Assembly (NCBI GenBank): GCA_002898915.1
Contig: BEHO01000022.1
Coordinates: 1-9,610, forward strand
Direction of reading: 5' to 3'
Length of the DNA stretch: 9,610 nt
Origin: a bacterium HR12
GTDB taxonomy: Bacteria > Actinomycetota > UBA4738 > HRBIN12
This document shows, in pieces, positions 1 through 5,923 of this stretch (the first letter of the stretch is position 1; each line of letters starts with the position of its first letter). The notes beneath the pieces are model-generated. The model made no database searches. It had not been told where the DNA came from and was given only the letters and a program-made list of their open reading frames with translations. Position numbers and translations under genes: made by a program.

Positions 1-241
1 AGACGAAGGCATTGGTGAAGTGCACGCCCTTGCCGATGAGCTCGGCCTGGACGGTCGGCATCGCCCAGAGGGTGTCCCATCGCTGGTCGTCCGTCATGAT
101 CACGACCACGCTGGGGGGCTCGGCGCTCCGAGCCGCTCGGACCGGGACGACCAGCGATGCCGCGAGCGCGAGCGCGACCGCGCCGAGGGCGATCAGCGTC
201 CGCGGCGTGGTGAGCGCCTGTCGTGTGCTCCCCGCACGCAT
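1..241 (-). CDS. Sulfatase family protein, N-terminal part (runs off left edge)
   Basis: Eighty N-terminal codons of an exported sulfatase or alkaline-phosphatase-superfamily hydrolase, which would cleave sulfate esters outside the membrane. Residues 1-40 look like a signal peptide: basic start (MRAGSTRQ), a hydrophobic Ala/Leu/Val core at about 15-33, then an Ala-rich cleavage region near ARSA. Mature sequence begins with the family's first strand and metal-binding pair, VVVIMTDDQRWDTL (Asp51, Asp52). The second conserved stretch, KGVHFTNAFV, is where sulfatases have a G-x-x-F-T-N/D-A motif. The formylglycine cysteine that defines a true sulfatase lies beyond the edge, so the exact substrate class is unknown. 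The ATG at 241 was chosen because it places the signal peptide at the N-terminus. An in-frame ATG at 370 would add 43 residues ahead of it. No clear Shine-Dalgarno or TANNNT box is visible upstream. Confidence 0.85.
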   Translation of the reverse strand, partial: MRAGSTRQALTTPRTLIALGAVALALAASLVVPVRAARSAEPPSVVVIMTDDQRWDTLWAMPTVQAELIGKGVHFTNAFV

Positions 242-461
242 GTCGGGCACACCCAAGGCATCGACGTGGGCGCCGCGATCCTTGACGCCCGCGAGCGCCG
301 CTCGGGGGAAAGCCGATGCCGGGTTGCGGGGAAGTCCGTCTCGGTGCCCGGTGGGCGTGAGGCATGCCATCCCTCCCGGGCGACGCGAGCGGGTGGCGGC
401 TCGTGCGCATCGTTCCGGGCGCCGCCGCATCGGTGTGGGTGGACGCACGGGAGGTGGCGAG

Positions 462-680
462 ATGAGGCGGAACATGGGTGGGATCGACCGGGCGCTCCGT
501 GCCTTCGTGGTCGCGCCCCTGCTGGTGATCGGGGGTCTGCTGACGAGCGGCGCGTTGGCGGCGGTGCTGTTCGCGTTGGCCGCGGTGATGCTCGCGACCG
601 CGGCCGTCGGGTTCTGCCCGCTCTACGCGCCCTTCGGCTTCTCCACGTGTCCGGCGCGGGAGGCGAAGGCTCGCGGCTGA
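462..680 (+). CDS. DUF2892 small inner-membrane protein
   Basis: A 72-residue membrane protein of the DUF2892 family, the same fold as the membrane hairpin at the end of E. coli YgaP. The sequence follows the family pattern closely. It opens with RRNMGGIDRALR, a basic amphipathic opening, then has two hydrophobic segments at about 13-30 and 33-53. It closes with the signature VGFCPLYAPFGFSTC, whose two cysteines (52 and 63) are the conserved pair. Free-standing copies are common in bacteria, often near sulfur or rhodanese genes, but their biochemical role is not established. The ATG at 462 has a strong GGGAGG (449-454) seven bases upstream, which outweighs longer in-frame starts. The gene converges on the SQR-like flavoprotein and shares the hairpin at 704-735 with it. 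A link to sulfide oxidation is tempting from that neighbour, but it is only inference, since the two are not co-transcribed. Confidence 0.88.
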   Translation: MRRNMGGIDRALRAFVVAPLLVIGGLLTSGALAAVLFALAAVMLATAAVGFCPLYAPFGFSTCPAREAKARG

Positions 681-703
681 GACGGCGAACCGCCAGGGGT
701 CCA

Positions 704-735
704 GACGAGGCGCCCGCCGGTCGGGGCGCCTCGTC
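704..735. terminator. Hairpin between convergent genes, probable bidirectional terminator
   Basis: A perfect 11-bp inverted repeat, GACGAGGCGCC (704-714) and GGCGCCTCGTC (725-735), with a 10-base loop. It lies 23 bases after the DUF2892 stop and 34 bases after the stop of the opposing flavoprotein. Neither strand has a U-tract after the stem, as is usual in very GC-rich genomes, so termination may need Rho or the stem may mainly protect 3' ends. Confidence 0.65.
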
Positions 736-769
736 GAGGCTCCTTCGTCGGAGGTCCCCCGAGGCCGCC

Positions 770-1972
770 TCAGGGGAGCTGCACGTACCCCCGGCGGATC
801 TTCCAGAGGTAGTAGCGCTCGAAGGCCAGTTTCCCGAGGTGGTTCTGGGGCCCCGGGATCATCACGCCCCACCGCCGCGGCGGGAGCATCCGGTCGGCGA
901 GGATCGCGACCCCGTTGTTGCCCGCGTCCATGATGCAGACCGCGGGGATGTCGGCGAAGCGCTCCTCCCGCGTGGGCTCCTCGCCCCGGATCTGGGCGGC
1001 GATGTTCTCCGCGGCGACGTGCGCCATCCGCTCGGAGGGGAACCCGGTCTTCGGGACGCCGACGGCGTTCGCCGTGTGCCAGGGCGCGTCCACCGCCGCC
1101 GCGATCCCGACGGCGTAGACGTTGGGGAACGAGACCGTCTGGTAGGTGCCCCTCACCTCGATGAAGCCCTTGGGGTTGCCCAGCCCCGAGGCCTTCACCA
1201 CCTCGGCGCCGAGGAAGGGCGGCACGATCATCGCGTAGCGGAACGGCAGCCGCCGCCCGTCCCGGAGGCGGAGCTCGCCCGGGGCGACCTCCTCCATCGC
1301 CACGTCGAAGATGGCCTCGATCCCGCTCATGCGGAAGAAGAGGTCGAGCATCCGCTCCCCGCCGGCGAGCCCGCCGATCCCGAAGTGCCCGGGGAAGGGC
1401 TCGGCGCTCACGTAGCGGATGGGCACGCGCTTGGCGAGCCCACGCCGCTTGAGCTGGTACGCGACGTTGAACACGAACTCGTAGGCCGCGCCGAAGCAGG
1501 CGGCGCCCTGGGTGGCCCCGACGACGATCGGGCCGGGCTCGTTGACGAGGCGCGCCCATCCCTGGGCGGCGTCCACGGCTCCCTCCAGGGTGGTGATCGT
1601 GTAGGCGTTCCCGCGGGGTCCGAGACCCGGGACCACGTCGAAGTCGTTCACGTAGCCGGTCGCGATGACCAGGTAGTCGTAGAGGTACCGGCCCCGGGTG
1701 GTCTCGACCTCCTGGGCGACGGGATCGATCCCCACCGCCTCCGCATGCACGAAGCCGACGCAGGCCCGCCGGAACGTCGGGGCGATCGGGACCGAGACGT
1801 CTCGCGTCGTCCGCTTCCCGAACGGGATCCAGATGAAGGATGGGTTGAACGTGAAGCGGTCCGACTTGGACACGACGGTCACGTCGACGTCGGCGCCGAG
1901 CTTGCGCTTCAGGCTGAGCGCCGCGGTGACGCCCGCGAAGTTGCCGCCGAGCACGAGCACCTTCGGAGCCAT
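770..1972 (-). CDS. Sulfide:quinone oxidoreductase-like FAD flavoprotein
   Basis: A 400-residue two-dinucleotide-binding-domain flavoprotein of the SQR/NDH-2 group. SQR oxidises sulfide to sulfane sulfur or polysulfide and passes electrons to the membrane quinone pool. The FAD-binding strand is at 4-14 (KVLVLGGNFAG, a GxGxxG variant with Asn in the middle). The second family motif, LVIATG, is at 101-106, and a C-terminal FAD motif YAVGIA at 286-291. The SQR features are Cys159 in GATQGAACFGAAYEF and Cys346 in PAVCIMDAG, which align by context with the two cysteines that bridge to FAD through sulfur in characterised SQRs. Cys71 is extra. The basic, aromatic end (KLAFERYYLWKIRRGY) resembles the SQR membrane-anchoring tail. 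The ATG at 1972 was chosen over an upstream in-frame ATG (2038) because AGGAG (1979-1983) precedes it by six bases and the Rossmann strand then starts at residue 4. SQR is likely; a divergent flavoprotein of the same family is possible. Confidence 0.85.
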   Translation of the reverse strand: MAPKVLVLGGNFAGVTAALSLKRKLGADVDVTVVSKSDRFTFNPSFIWIPFGKRTTRDVSVPIAPTFRRACVGFVHAEAVGIDPVAQEVETTRGRYLYDYLVIATGYVNDFDVVPGLGPRGNAYTITTLEGAVDAAQGWARLVNEPGPIVVGATQGAACFGAAYEFVFNVAYQLKRRGLAKRVPIRYVSAEPFPGHFGIGGLAGGERMLDLFFRMSGIEAIFDVAMEEVAPGELRLRDGRRLPFRYAMIVPPFLGAEVVKASGLGNPKGFIEVRGTYQTVSFPNVYAVGIAAAVDAPWHTANAVGVPKTGFPSERMAHVAAENIAAQIRGEEPTREERFADIPAVCIMDAGNNGVAILADRMLPPRRWGVMIPGPQNHLGKLAFERYYLWKIRRGYVQLP

Positions 1973-1997
1973 CGCGATCTCCTTCCGTCGGGACCCG

Positions 1998-2003
1998 ATG
2001 CTA
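1998..2003 (-). promoter_or_regulatory. -10 box of the SQR-like gene
   Basis: TAGCAT read on the minus strand, 25 bases before the ATG at 1972. A start about seven bases downstream would leave a leader of roughly 18 nt that includes the AGGAG ribosome-binding site. No convincing -35 hexamer is visible. Confidence 0.45.
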
Positions 2004-2105
2004 CCCCGAGGGTCGTCCGCGCCTCCGGTCCGACGCATCGCGCGGAGGTCGGGCGACGAACGTCCGAGCGGAACCGGCTCCCACGATGCGGCTCGACGCG
2101 CTCCG

Positions 2106-2178
2106 TGCCCCCGGCAGGAATCGAACCTGCGACACGCGGTTTAGGAAACCGCTGCTCTATCCACTGAGCTACGAGGGC
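2106..2178 (-). tRNA. tRNA-Arg (anticodon CCU)
   Basis: A complete 73-base cloverleaf read on the minus strand. The acceptor stem is GCCCTCG with CGGGGGC (one U-G pair) and discriminator A. The D stem is GCTC/GAGC. The anticodon stem is GCGGT/ACCGC with loop TTCCTAA, giving anticodon CCU, which decodes AGG arginine codons. The variable loop has five bases, and the T arm is GCAGG-TTCGATT-CCTGC. The 3' CCA is not encoded. No integrase or duplicated tRNA end is visible, so there is no sign that it serves as an attachment site here. Confidence 0.97.
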
Positions 2179-2187
2179 GTCATCCCG

Positions 2188-2193
2188 ATGGTA
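2188..2193 (-). promoter_or_regulatory. -10 box of the tRNA-Arg gene
   Basis: TACCAT on the minus strand, nine bases before the mature tRNA 5' end. A start about seven bases downstream would give a precursor with a 5' extension of a few bases. No clear -35 element is seen. Confidence 0.4.
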
Positions 2194-2274
2194 GGACAAA
2201 CGCGCGGGCACGTCGGAGGCCGGGCGATCCGGAACCGATGCTCGGGAGGGGGTGTGACGCGGCCCGAAACCCGG

Positions 2275-2280
2275 TACCCT
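2275..2280 (+). promoter_or_regulatory. Candidate -10 box of the cold-shock gene
   Basis: TACCCT, with a weak TGTGAC (2253-2258) sixteen bases upstream as a possible -35. Transcription from about 2287 would give a leader of about 100 nt, in line with the long leaders usual for csp genes. It is the best TANNNT match upstream of the gene. Confidence 0.4.
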
Positions 2281-2318
2281 TGGTGCGAGGGCATCACAAG
2301 GCGTGCGTTCCATGCGGT

Positions 2319-2385
2319 TCCCTCCCGGCGCCAGCCGGTAGCCCGACGGGCAGCAGGTAGGCCCCGACGGCGAAGGAAGGAGGGA
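2319..2385 (+). promoter_or_regulatory. Possible ribosome-site-sequestering structure in the csp leader
   Basis: TCCCTCC (2319-2325) is the exact complement of GGAGGGA (2379-2385), which is the Shine-Dalgarno sequence of the cold-shock gene. Between them GCCC/GGGC (in GCCCGACGGGC, 2341-2351) can form a small inner hairpin, and CGCC (2329-2332) can pair with GGCG (2369-2372). The motif CCCGACGG occurs twice (2342-2349 and 2363-2370). A closed and an open form would offer temperature- or Csp-dependent translation. The pairing is visible in the sequence; the function is inferred. Confidence 0.35.
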
Positions 2386-2390
2386 TCGCC

Positions 2391-2594
2391 ATGGCAACAG
2401 GCACCGTCAAGTGGTTCAGCCCCGAGAAGGGCTTCGGCTTCATCACCCCCGACGACGGCAGCGCGGACGTGTTCGTGCACTTCAGCGCGATCGCGGGCGA
2501 GGGCTATCGCAACCTCGACGAGGGGCAGAAGGTGACCTACGAGGTCACCCAGGGCCAGAAGGGCCCGCAGGCCGCGGACGTCCGTCCGGCCTAA
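2391..2594 (+). CDS. CspA-family cold-shock protein
   Basis: A 67-residue single cold-shock domain, the usual full length. The protein is a cytoplasmic RNA/ssDNA-binding OB-fold chaperone that melts RNA secondary structure and aids transcription and translation, often but not always cold-induced. Both RNA-binding motifs are intact: RNP1 KGFGFI at 13-18 and RNP2 VFVHF at 27-31, with the surface aromatics Trp8, Phe9, Phe15, Phe17, Phe28, His30 and Phe31. The ending [13 protein letters not shown] is typical of actinobacterial CspA proteins. The ATG at 2391 follows AAGGAGGG (2377-2384) by six bases. A leader of about 100 nt and the hairpin at 2613-2638 complete a monocistronic unit. The family is certain; which paralogue and whether cold induces it cannot be read from the gene. 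Confidence 0.97.
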   Translation: MATGTVKWFSPEKGFGFITPDDGSADVFVHFSAIAGEGYRNLDEGQKVTYEVTQGQKGPQAADVRPA

Positions 2595-2612
2595 GGGTTC
2601 CGAGCGCGATGC

Positions 2613-2638
2613 GAGGGGAGGCCTCCGGGCCTCCCCTC
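2613..2638. terminator. Perfect GC hairpin between csp and the small basic gene, probable bidirectional terminator
   Basis: An 11-bp perfect stem, GAGGGGAGGCC (2613-2623) and GGCCTCCCCTC (2628-2638), closed by the four-base loop TCCG. It begins 18 bases after the csp stop and ends 12 bases after the stop of the opposing gene. No U-tract follows on either strand. Confidence 0.75.
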
Positions 2639-2650
2639 CGCGCGTCCGGC

Positions 2651-2887
2651 TCAGCCTTCGGGTCGGGCCTCGACGCCCTCGGGCTCGGCGTCGACCGCGC
2701 CCGGATCGTCCTGCGCGAGCAGGCCCAGGGCCGCCGGCTCGGCCGGCGCGATCGGGGGCCCGGCCTCGATGAGCCCGGCGGCGCGATCGGCCTGTCGCTT
2801 GGCGCGCGCCCGCCGCCGGTCCTCGCGGGCTGCGGCCTTCTTGGCCTTCACGTCCCTGCGGCGACGCTTCCCGAAGCTCTCCGGCAT
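2651..2887 (-). CDS. Small basic protein of unknown function
   Basis: A 78-residue protein I cannot assign to a named family. Residues 6-37 are an almost uninterrupted run of Lys/Arg/Ala with a few Asp/Glu/Gln (GKRRRRDVKAKKAAARED then RRRARAKRQADR), which should form a highly charged single helix. The remainder is Pro/Ala/Gly-rich, acidic and probably disordered. Similar short proteins starting MP-x-SFG-K/Q-R occur in actinobacteria, as far as I recall. The basic helix suggests RNA, ribosome or DNA contact, but that is inference. The ATG at 2887 is preferred because it gives the SFGKR opening and has GGTGAG just upstream; a GTG at 2917 would add ten residues. A TAGGCT box at 2936-2941 would give a leader of about 40 nt. 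It converges on csp and shares its terminator hairpin. Confidence 0.7.
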   Translation of the reverse strand: MPESFGKRRRRDVKAKKAAAREDRRRARAKRQADRAAGLIEAGPPIAPAEPAALGLLAQDDPGAVDAEPEGVEARPEG

Positions 2888-2935
2888 GCCCTCACCCCCA
2901 TCCTCCACAGCCGGCACCGCGCCGCCCGCGCGCCC

Positions 2936-2941
2936 AGCCTA
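2936..2941 (-). promoter_or_regulatory. -10 box of the small basic protein gene
   Basis: TAGGCT on the minus strand, the same hexamer as in front of the YbaK and methylglyoxal synthase genes. It lies 48 bases before the chosen ATG. Confidence 0.35.
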
Positions 2942-3038
2942 CTACCTCGGTCTCAGCCGGCCGTCCCGCCCCCGTCGACGGCGAGGACGGCGCCGGTACG
3001 AACGAGGCCTCGTACGCGCGGGAGGGGAGCGCGGCGGG

Positions 3039-3044
3039 TAGGCT
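3039..3044 (+). promoter_or_regulatory. -10 box giving a near-leaderless YbaK transcript
   Basis: TAGGCT lies eleven bases before the ATG at 3056. With the usual distance to the start site the leader would be only about four bases, and no Shine-Dalgarno is present. The context GTAGGCTCGGCCCC closely resembles GTAGGCTGGGCCC in front of the methylglyoxal synthase gene (7384-7396). Confidence 0.5.
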
Positions 3045-3055
3045 CGGCCCCGAAC

Positions 3056-3523
3056 ATGGAGACTCCGGCCCTGCGAGCGCTCGCCTCCTCCGGCGTCGCC
3101 TTCGAGGTCGTGCGGGTCGACCCGCCGCCCCGCAGCGCGGAGGAGAGCGCCGCGCGCCAGGGCATCGCGCTCGAGCGGCTCGTGCGCACGATCGTCGTGC
3201 GGCGGGGGGCGGACGACTACGTCTTCGTGCTGGTCCCCGGCGGTCGCCAGATCGACTGGCCGAAGCTGCGCGCGCACCTCGGCGTGAACCGGCTCGCGCT
3301 GCCCGACGCGGAGGAGGCGAAGGCGGCGACGGGCTACGAGCGCGGCGCCATCACCCCCTTCGGCTCGCGCCGACCCTGGCCGGTGATCGCCGACGCCACG
3401 ATCCCCGCGCTCGAGCGCGTGGCGATCGGCGGCGGCGCCCGAGGTGTGAACCTCCACATGACGGCCGCGGACCTGCTCTGCGCGACGGGCGCGGAGGTCG
3501 CCGACGTGACGAAGCCGGCCTAA
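3056..3523 (+). CDS. YbaK/EbsC-family aminoacyl-tRNA deacylase
   Basis: A 155-residue single-domain protein, the normal length for a free-standing YbaK/ProX-like trans-editing enzyme. These hydrolyse mischarged tRNAs (for example Cys-tRNA-Pro or Ala-tRNA-Pro) in the cytoplasm. Family blocks in order are an N-terminal helix with LASSGVAFEVVRV at 9-21, RLVRTIVVRR at 41-50, YVFVLVPGGRQIDWPKL at 55-71, GYERGAITPFG at 93-103, VIADATI at 110-116, and the glycine loop AIGGGARGVNLHMTAADL at 123-140. The position that carries the catalytically important Lys in E. coli YbaK appears to be Arg44 here (VRT for the usual K-T/S), so substrate preference may differ. The ATG at 3056 starts just before the first helix and lies just below a TAGGCT -10 box with no ribosome site. 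Its TAA overlaps the TAG of the opposing oxidoreductase by two bases. The family call is firm; the tRNA substrate is unknown. Confidence 0.9.
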   Translation: METPALRALASSGVAFEVVRVDPPPRSAEESAARQGIALERLVRTIVVRRGADDYVFVLVPGGRQIDWPKLRAHLGVNRLALPDAEEAKAATGYERGAITPFGSRRPWPVIADATIPALERVAIGGGARGVNLHMTAADLLCATGAEVADVTKPA

Positions 3524-4422
3524 CCCGAGCGCGCGAGCGGGATCGCCTCGCCCAGGGTCCGGATCGAGCGCTCGGTGATGGGGGAGACCACGCAGATCAC
3601 CTCGTCGGCGCCGGCCTCGGCGAAGGCGCGGAGGCCTCGGGCGATCGTCTCGGGCGAGCCCTCGAGCGGCGGGCAGCCCTCGGGGATGGGGCGCTCGCCC
3701 GCCGACCGATCCAGGACGACGAGGACGCAGGCGCTGCGTTCGATCTCCGAGGGGTCGCGCCCGGCCCGCTCCGCCGCGGCGGTGGCCTTCGCGCTCTCCG
3801 CGGCGAACCCCTCCGGCGTGTTGCCGAAGAGGTCGAACCACGCGTTCCAGGCCTGGACGTGCGGGATCGCGATCTCGAGCATCCGGGGTCCGCTCGAGCC
3901 GAGCATGATCGGCGGGCTCCGTCGGGGAGGGGGCAGGAGCACGACGTCCTCGACCCGGTGGAACCGGCCGTGGAACGTGACCCGCTCGCCGGCGAGGAGG
4001 CGCCGGATGATGGCGAAGGCCTCCTCGAAGCGGTCGACCCGGTGGTCGTAGGGGAACCCGAAGGCCTCGAACTCGACCCGGTTCCAGCCGGCCCCGATGC
4101 CGAGCACGAGCCGCCCGCCGCTCACCTCGTCCACCGTGGCGGCCATCTTCGCCAGCATCGCCGGCGCGTGGAAGGCGGCGCTCGCCACGAGCGGTCCGAG
4201 GTTCACGCGCTCGGTCACGGCCGCGAGGGCGGCGAGCATCGTCCACGCCTCCCAGGGGCCTCGCTCCGGACGACCGTCCCCCCGGTAGAGGAGGTGGTCG
4301 CCCATCCAGATGGAGTCGAAGCCGACCTCCTCCGCGGCGCGGGCCATGGCCGCGTACTCCGGCCAGCGGACGTCGCGCTCCACCTCGGGGAGCTGGATCC
4401 CGATCCGCAACGGGCGCGTCAC
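3520..4422 (-). CDS. Luciferase-like, probably F420-dependent oxidoreductase
   Basis: A 300-residue TIM-barrel protein of the bacterial luciferase-like monooxygenase (LLM) superfamily, which uses reduced flavin or F420 to oxidise or reduce diverse small molecules. Landmarks include an N-terminal strand RIGIQLP at 6-12 and ARAAEEVGFDSIWMGDHL at 27-44 (Asp42-His43 is the conserved barrel pair). These are followed by RVNLGPLV at 72-79, DEVSGGRLVLGIGAGWN at 98-114, the GFPYDHRVDRFEEAFAIIRRLL helix at about 122-143, and PPIMLGSSGPRMLEIA at 170-185. These are hallmarks of F420-dependent LLM proteins, common in actinobacteria and some Chloroflexota; the substrate cannot be predicted. The start is GTG at 4422, seven bases below a TACACT -10 box and without a Shine-Dalgarno. 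The regulator gene ends 18 bases upstream on the same strand, so read-through is possible as well. Its stop overlaps that of the opposing YbaK gene. Confidence 0.88.
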   Translation of the reverse strand: MTRPLRIGIQLPEVERDVRWPEYAAMARAAEEVGFDSIWMGDHLLYRGDGRPERGPWEAWTMLAALAAVTERVNLGPLVASAAFHAPAMLAKMAATVDEVSGGRLVLGIGAGWNRVEFEAFGFPYDHRVDRFEEAFAIIRRLLAGERVTFHGRFHRVEDVVLLPPPRRSPPIMLGSSGPRMLEIAIPHVQAWNAWFDLFGNTPEGFAAESAKATAAAERAGRDPSEIERSACVLVVLDRSAGERPIPEGCPPLEGSPETIARGLRAFAEAGADEVICVVSPITERSIRTLGEAIPLARSG

Positions 4423-4429
4423 GCGCCGA

Positions 4430-4435
4430 AGTGTA
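4430..4435 (-). promoter_or_regulatory. -10 box giving a leaderless LLM oxidoreductase transcript
   Basis: TACACT on the minus strand lies exactly seven bases before the GTG at 4422, so transcription should begin at or within a base of the start codon. It sits in the 18-base gap after the regulator's stop, so any upstream promoter contact would lie in that gene's last codons. Confidence 0.55.
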
Positions 4436-4440
4436 CGGGG

Positions 4441-5715
4441 CTACAGGTGGCGCTCGAGGACGAGGAGGCCCGTCCGGTAGGCCTGCACGGCGCCCTCGCG
4501 ATCCCCCCGCGCCTCGAGCACGTCGCCGAGGGCGCGATAGGTGACCGCGAGCTCGGCCGGCTGATCCGCCCGCTCGTACAGGGCGATCGCGTCGCGGAGG
4601 GCCTTCTCGGCACGGGCCGGGTCGCGCTCGATGAGCGTCAGGCCGAGCTCCCGGTGGGCCCAGGCGGCGATCGGCGCGTCGTGGTCGTCGGCCAGGGCGA
4701 TGGTCCGCTCGAGGAGCTCCTCCGCGCGCTCCAGGTGTCCCTCCAGGCGCTCGATCCGGGCGAGCTCGTTCATGGCGCGGACCAGGTCCTTGCGGTCGTG
4801 GGTCTCCTCGAAGATCGAGATCGCCCGCTCCAGGTGCTCACGGGCCTCCTCGCATCGCCCATCGCGGGAGGCCACGTAGCCGCGGGCGAGGTACGTGCCC
4901 CCGAGCTCGCTCTGGAGGGCGAGCTGGCGGTAGGCGTCCTCCGCCCGCTGCAGCGAGCGCTCGGCCTCGTCGATCCGTCCCTGCACGAGGTACAGGTGCG
5001 CGGTGTTCATGTGCATCTGGGCCACCCGGAGGGGATCCGTCAGCCGCGGCGCGAGGAGCTCCAGCTCCGCCGCCGACTCGGCGGCCTTCCGGTACAGGCC
5101 GGCGTCGAGGTAGGCGTCGACGAGCGAGGCGTGGATGCGGGCGAGCGCGTTCGGGTCCGGGGGGCCCTCGTGCTCGATCTCGGCGAGGAGGGACTCGAGC
5201 AGGTGGATCGCGTAGCGCACGTCGCCCAGGGCCTGCAGGCAGCGGGCCGCCCCGGCCGCCGCGTCGGCCCGCAGCGACGCCGGCTGCCCCTCGAGGATGG
5301 CGAGGACGCGGCGGTAGCGCTCGAGGGCGGCCTCCGTGTCACCGGCCCGCTCTCGGCTGAGCGCCAGGCCCTCCTCGGCCTTGGCCTGGATGCGGAGGAG
5401 ATCGTACCGGCGCGCCTCCCAGGCGATCGCGGCGAACATCCGCTCGCCCTCCTCGAGCCGCCCGTCGGAGACGGCGAGCCGGGCGGTGAGGAGGTCGGAC
5501 TCCAGTCGCGGGGCCAGGTCCGGCGGCCGGCCGGTGACGAGCTGCTCCACGGTCACGCCGAGCTTGTCGGCGAGGAACTCCAGGGCCCTGGGGGAGGGGT
5601 TCCGGCGGCCCGCCTCGATGGTGCTGATGTAGGCGTGGGTGTACCTCGGGGCACCCAGCTCCCGCTGGGTCATCCCCCGCGCCAGGCGGAGCTCCCTGAT
5701 CCTCGCTCCGATCAC
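4441..5715 (-). CDS. XRE-type HTH regulator with C-terminal TPR domain
   Basis: A 424-residue cytoplasmic transcription regulator. Residues 1-60 are a Cro/C1-type helix-turn-helix: MIGARIRELRLARGMTQREL, then YTHAYISTIEAGRRNPS as recognition helix and wing, then ALEFLADKLGV. From about 70 to the end is a helical array of roughly eight TPR-like units. Clear repeats with A-x-x-x-G-x-x-x-x-A spacing occur near 125-140, 155-175, 200-222, 240-262, 275-302, 316-340, 355-380 and 395-420. The plan (HTH plus TPR, about 420 residues) matches ligand- or peptide-gated regulators such as NprR of the RRNPP group, but the sequence style is that of uncharacterised actinobacterial relatives. The start is GTG at 5715 with GGAGG (5723-5727) seven bases upstream. 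The much longer in-frame reading upstream is antisense to the FAD oxidase. A palindrome on its own -10 box suggests autoregulation, perhaps together with the divergent oxidase or the downstream LLM gene. Confidence 0.92.
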   Translation of the reverse strand: MIGARIRELRLARGMTQRELGAPRYTHAYISTIEAGRRNPSPRALEFLADKLGVTVEQLVTGRPPDLAPRLESDLLTARLAVSDGRLEEGERMFAAIAWEARRYDLLRIQAKAEEGLALSRERAGDTEAALERYRRVLAILEGQPASLRADAAAGAARCLQALGDVRYAIHLLESLLAEIEHEGPPDPNALARIHASLVDAYLDAGLYRKAAESAAELELLAPRLTDPLRVAQMHMNTAHLYLVQGRIDEAERSLQRAEDAYRQLALQSELGGTYLARGYVASRDGRCEEAREHLERAISIFEETHDRKDLVRAMNELARIERLEGHLERAEELLERTIALADDHDAPIAAWAHRELGLTLIERDPARAEKALRDAIALYERADQPAELAVTYRALGDVLEARGDREGAVQAYRTGLLVLERHL

Positions 5716-5795
5716 CGACCCACCTCCGGACCGCCCGGGGGAAGCGCGGCGTGCGGCTCGGGCGTGGGCCAGCGGCCCCGGCGCCCGACCGCACG

Positions 5796-5806
5796 ACTGT
5801 AACAGT
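5796..5806. promoter_or_regulatory. Palindrome overlapping the regulator's -10 box (candidate operator)
   Basis: ACTGTAACAGT is an 11-base perfect inverted repeat (ACTGT and ACAGT around a central A). On the minus strand its left half is TACAGT (5796-5801), the only TANNNT match ahead of the HTH/TPR regulator, giving a leader of about 74 nt. A site that coincides with the -10 box is a natural place for autorepression. Protein binding is inferred. Confidence 0.4.
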
Positions 5807-5917
5807 GCGGCGACCGCAGGTATCTCTCGGATCGTCCTCTTGCTACGTATCGGGTTACGCCCGCCGGGACCGGAGTGCCGCTTCGGCGGAACTCCAGCGG
5901 GAGGGGGTTCCTTCCGG

Positions 5918-5923
5918 TACCGT
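5918..5923 (+). promoter_or_regulatory. -10 box giving a leaderless FAD oxidase transcript
   Basis: TACCGT lies eight bases before the ATG at 5932. No Shine-Dalgarno lies between them. Upstream, GGAAC (5888-5892) and GTTCC (5907-5911) form a spaced inverted repeat, and GTTCC recurs at 5922-5926; either could be a regulator contact, but the half-sites are short. Confidence 0.45.

Noticed and set aside
242..370. Longer sulfatase starting at the in-frame ATG at 370
   Set aside because: It would place 43 unrelated residues ahead of a clear signal peptide, and the GGGAGG near it is almost touching the ATG.
20..2167. 715-codon open frame on the plus strand
   Set aside because: It is antisense to the sulfatase and SQR-like genes; the product is a low-complexity Arg/Gly/Asp/His mixture with no family motif, typical of open third-position frames in high-GC DNA.
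2106..2178. tRNA-Arg as an integration site for a mobile element
   Set aside because: No integrase, excisionase or direct repeat of the tRNA 3' end is present in the window, and the neighbours look chromosomal.
2278..2301. Hairpin CCTT-G-GTG / CAC-AAGG upstream of csp
   Set aside because: It overlaps the proposed -10 box, so it would not be whole in the transcript, and the stem is bulged and weak.
3859..5802. 647-codon open frame on the plus strand
   Set aside because: It is the mirror frame of the LLM and HTH/TPR genes, with biased composition and no recognisable domain.
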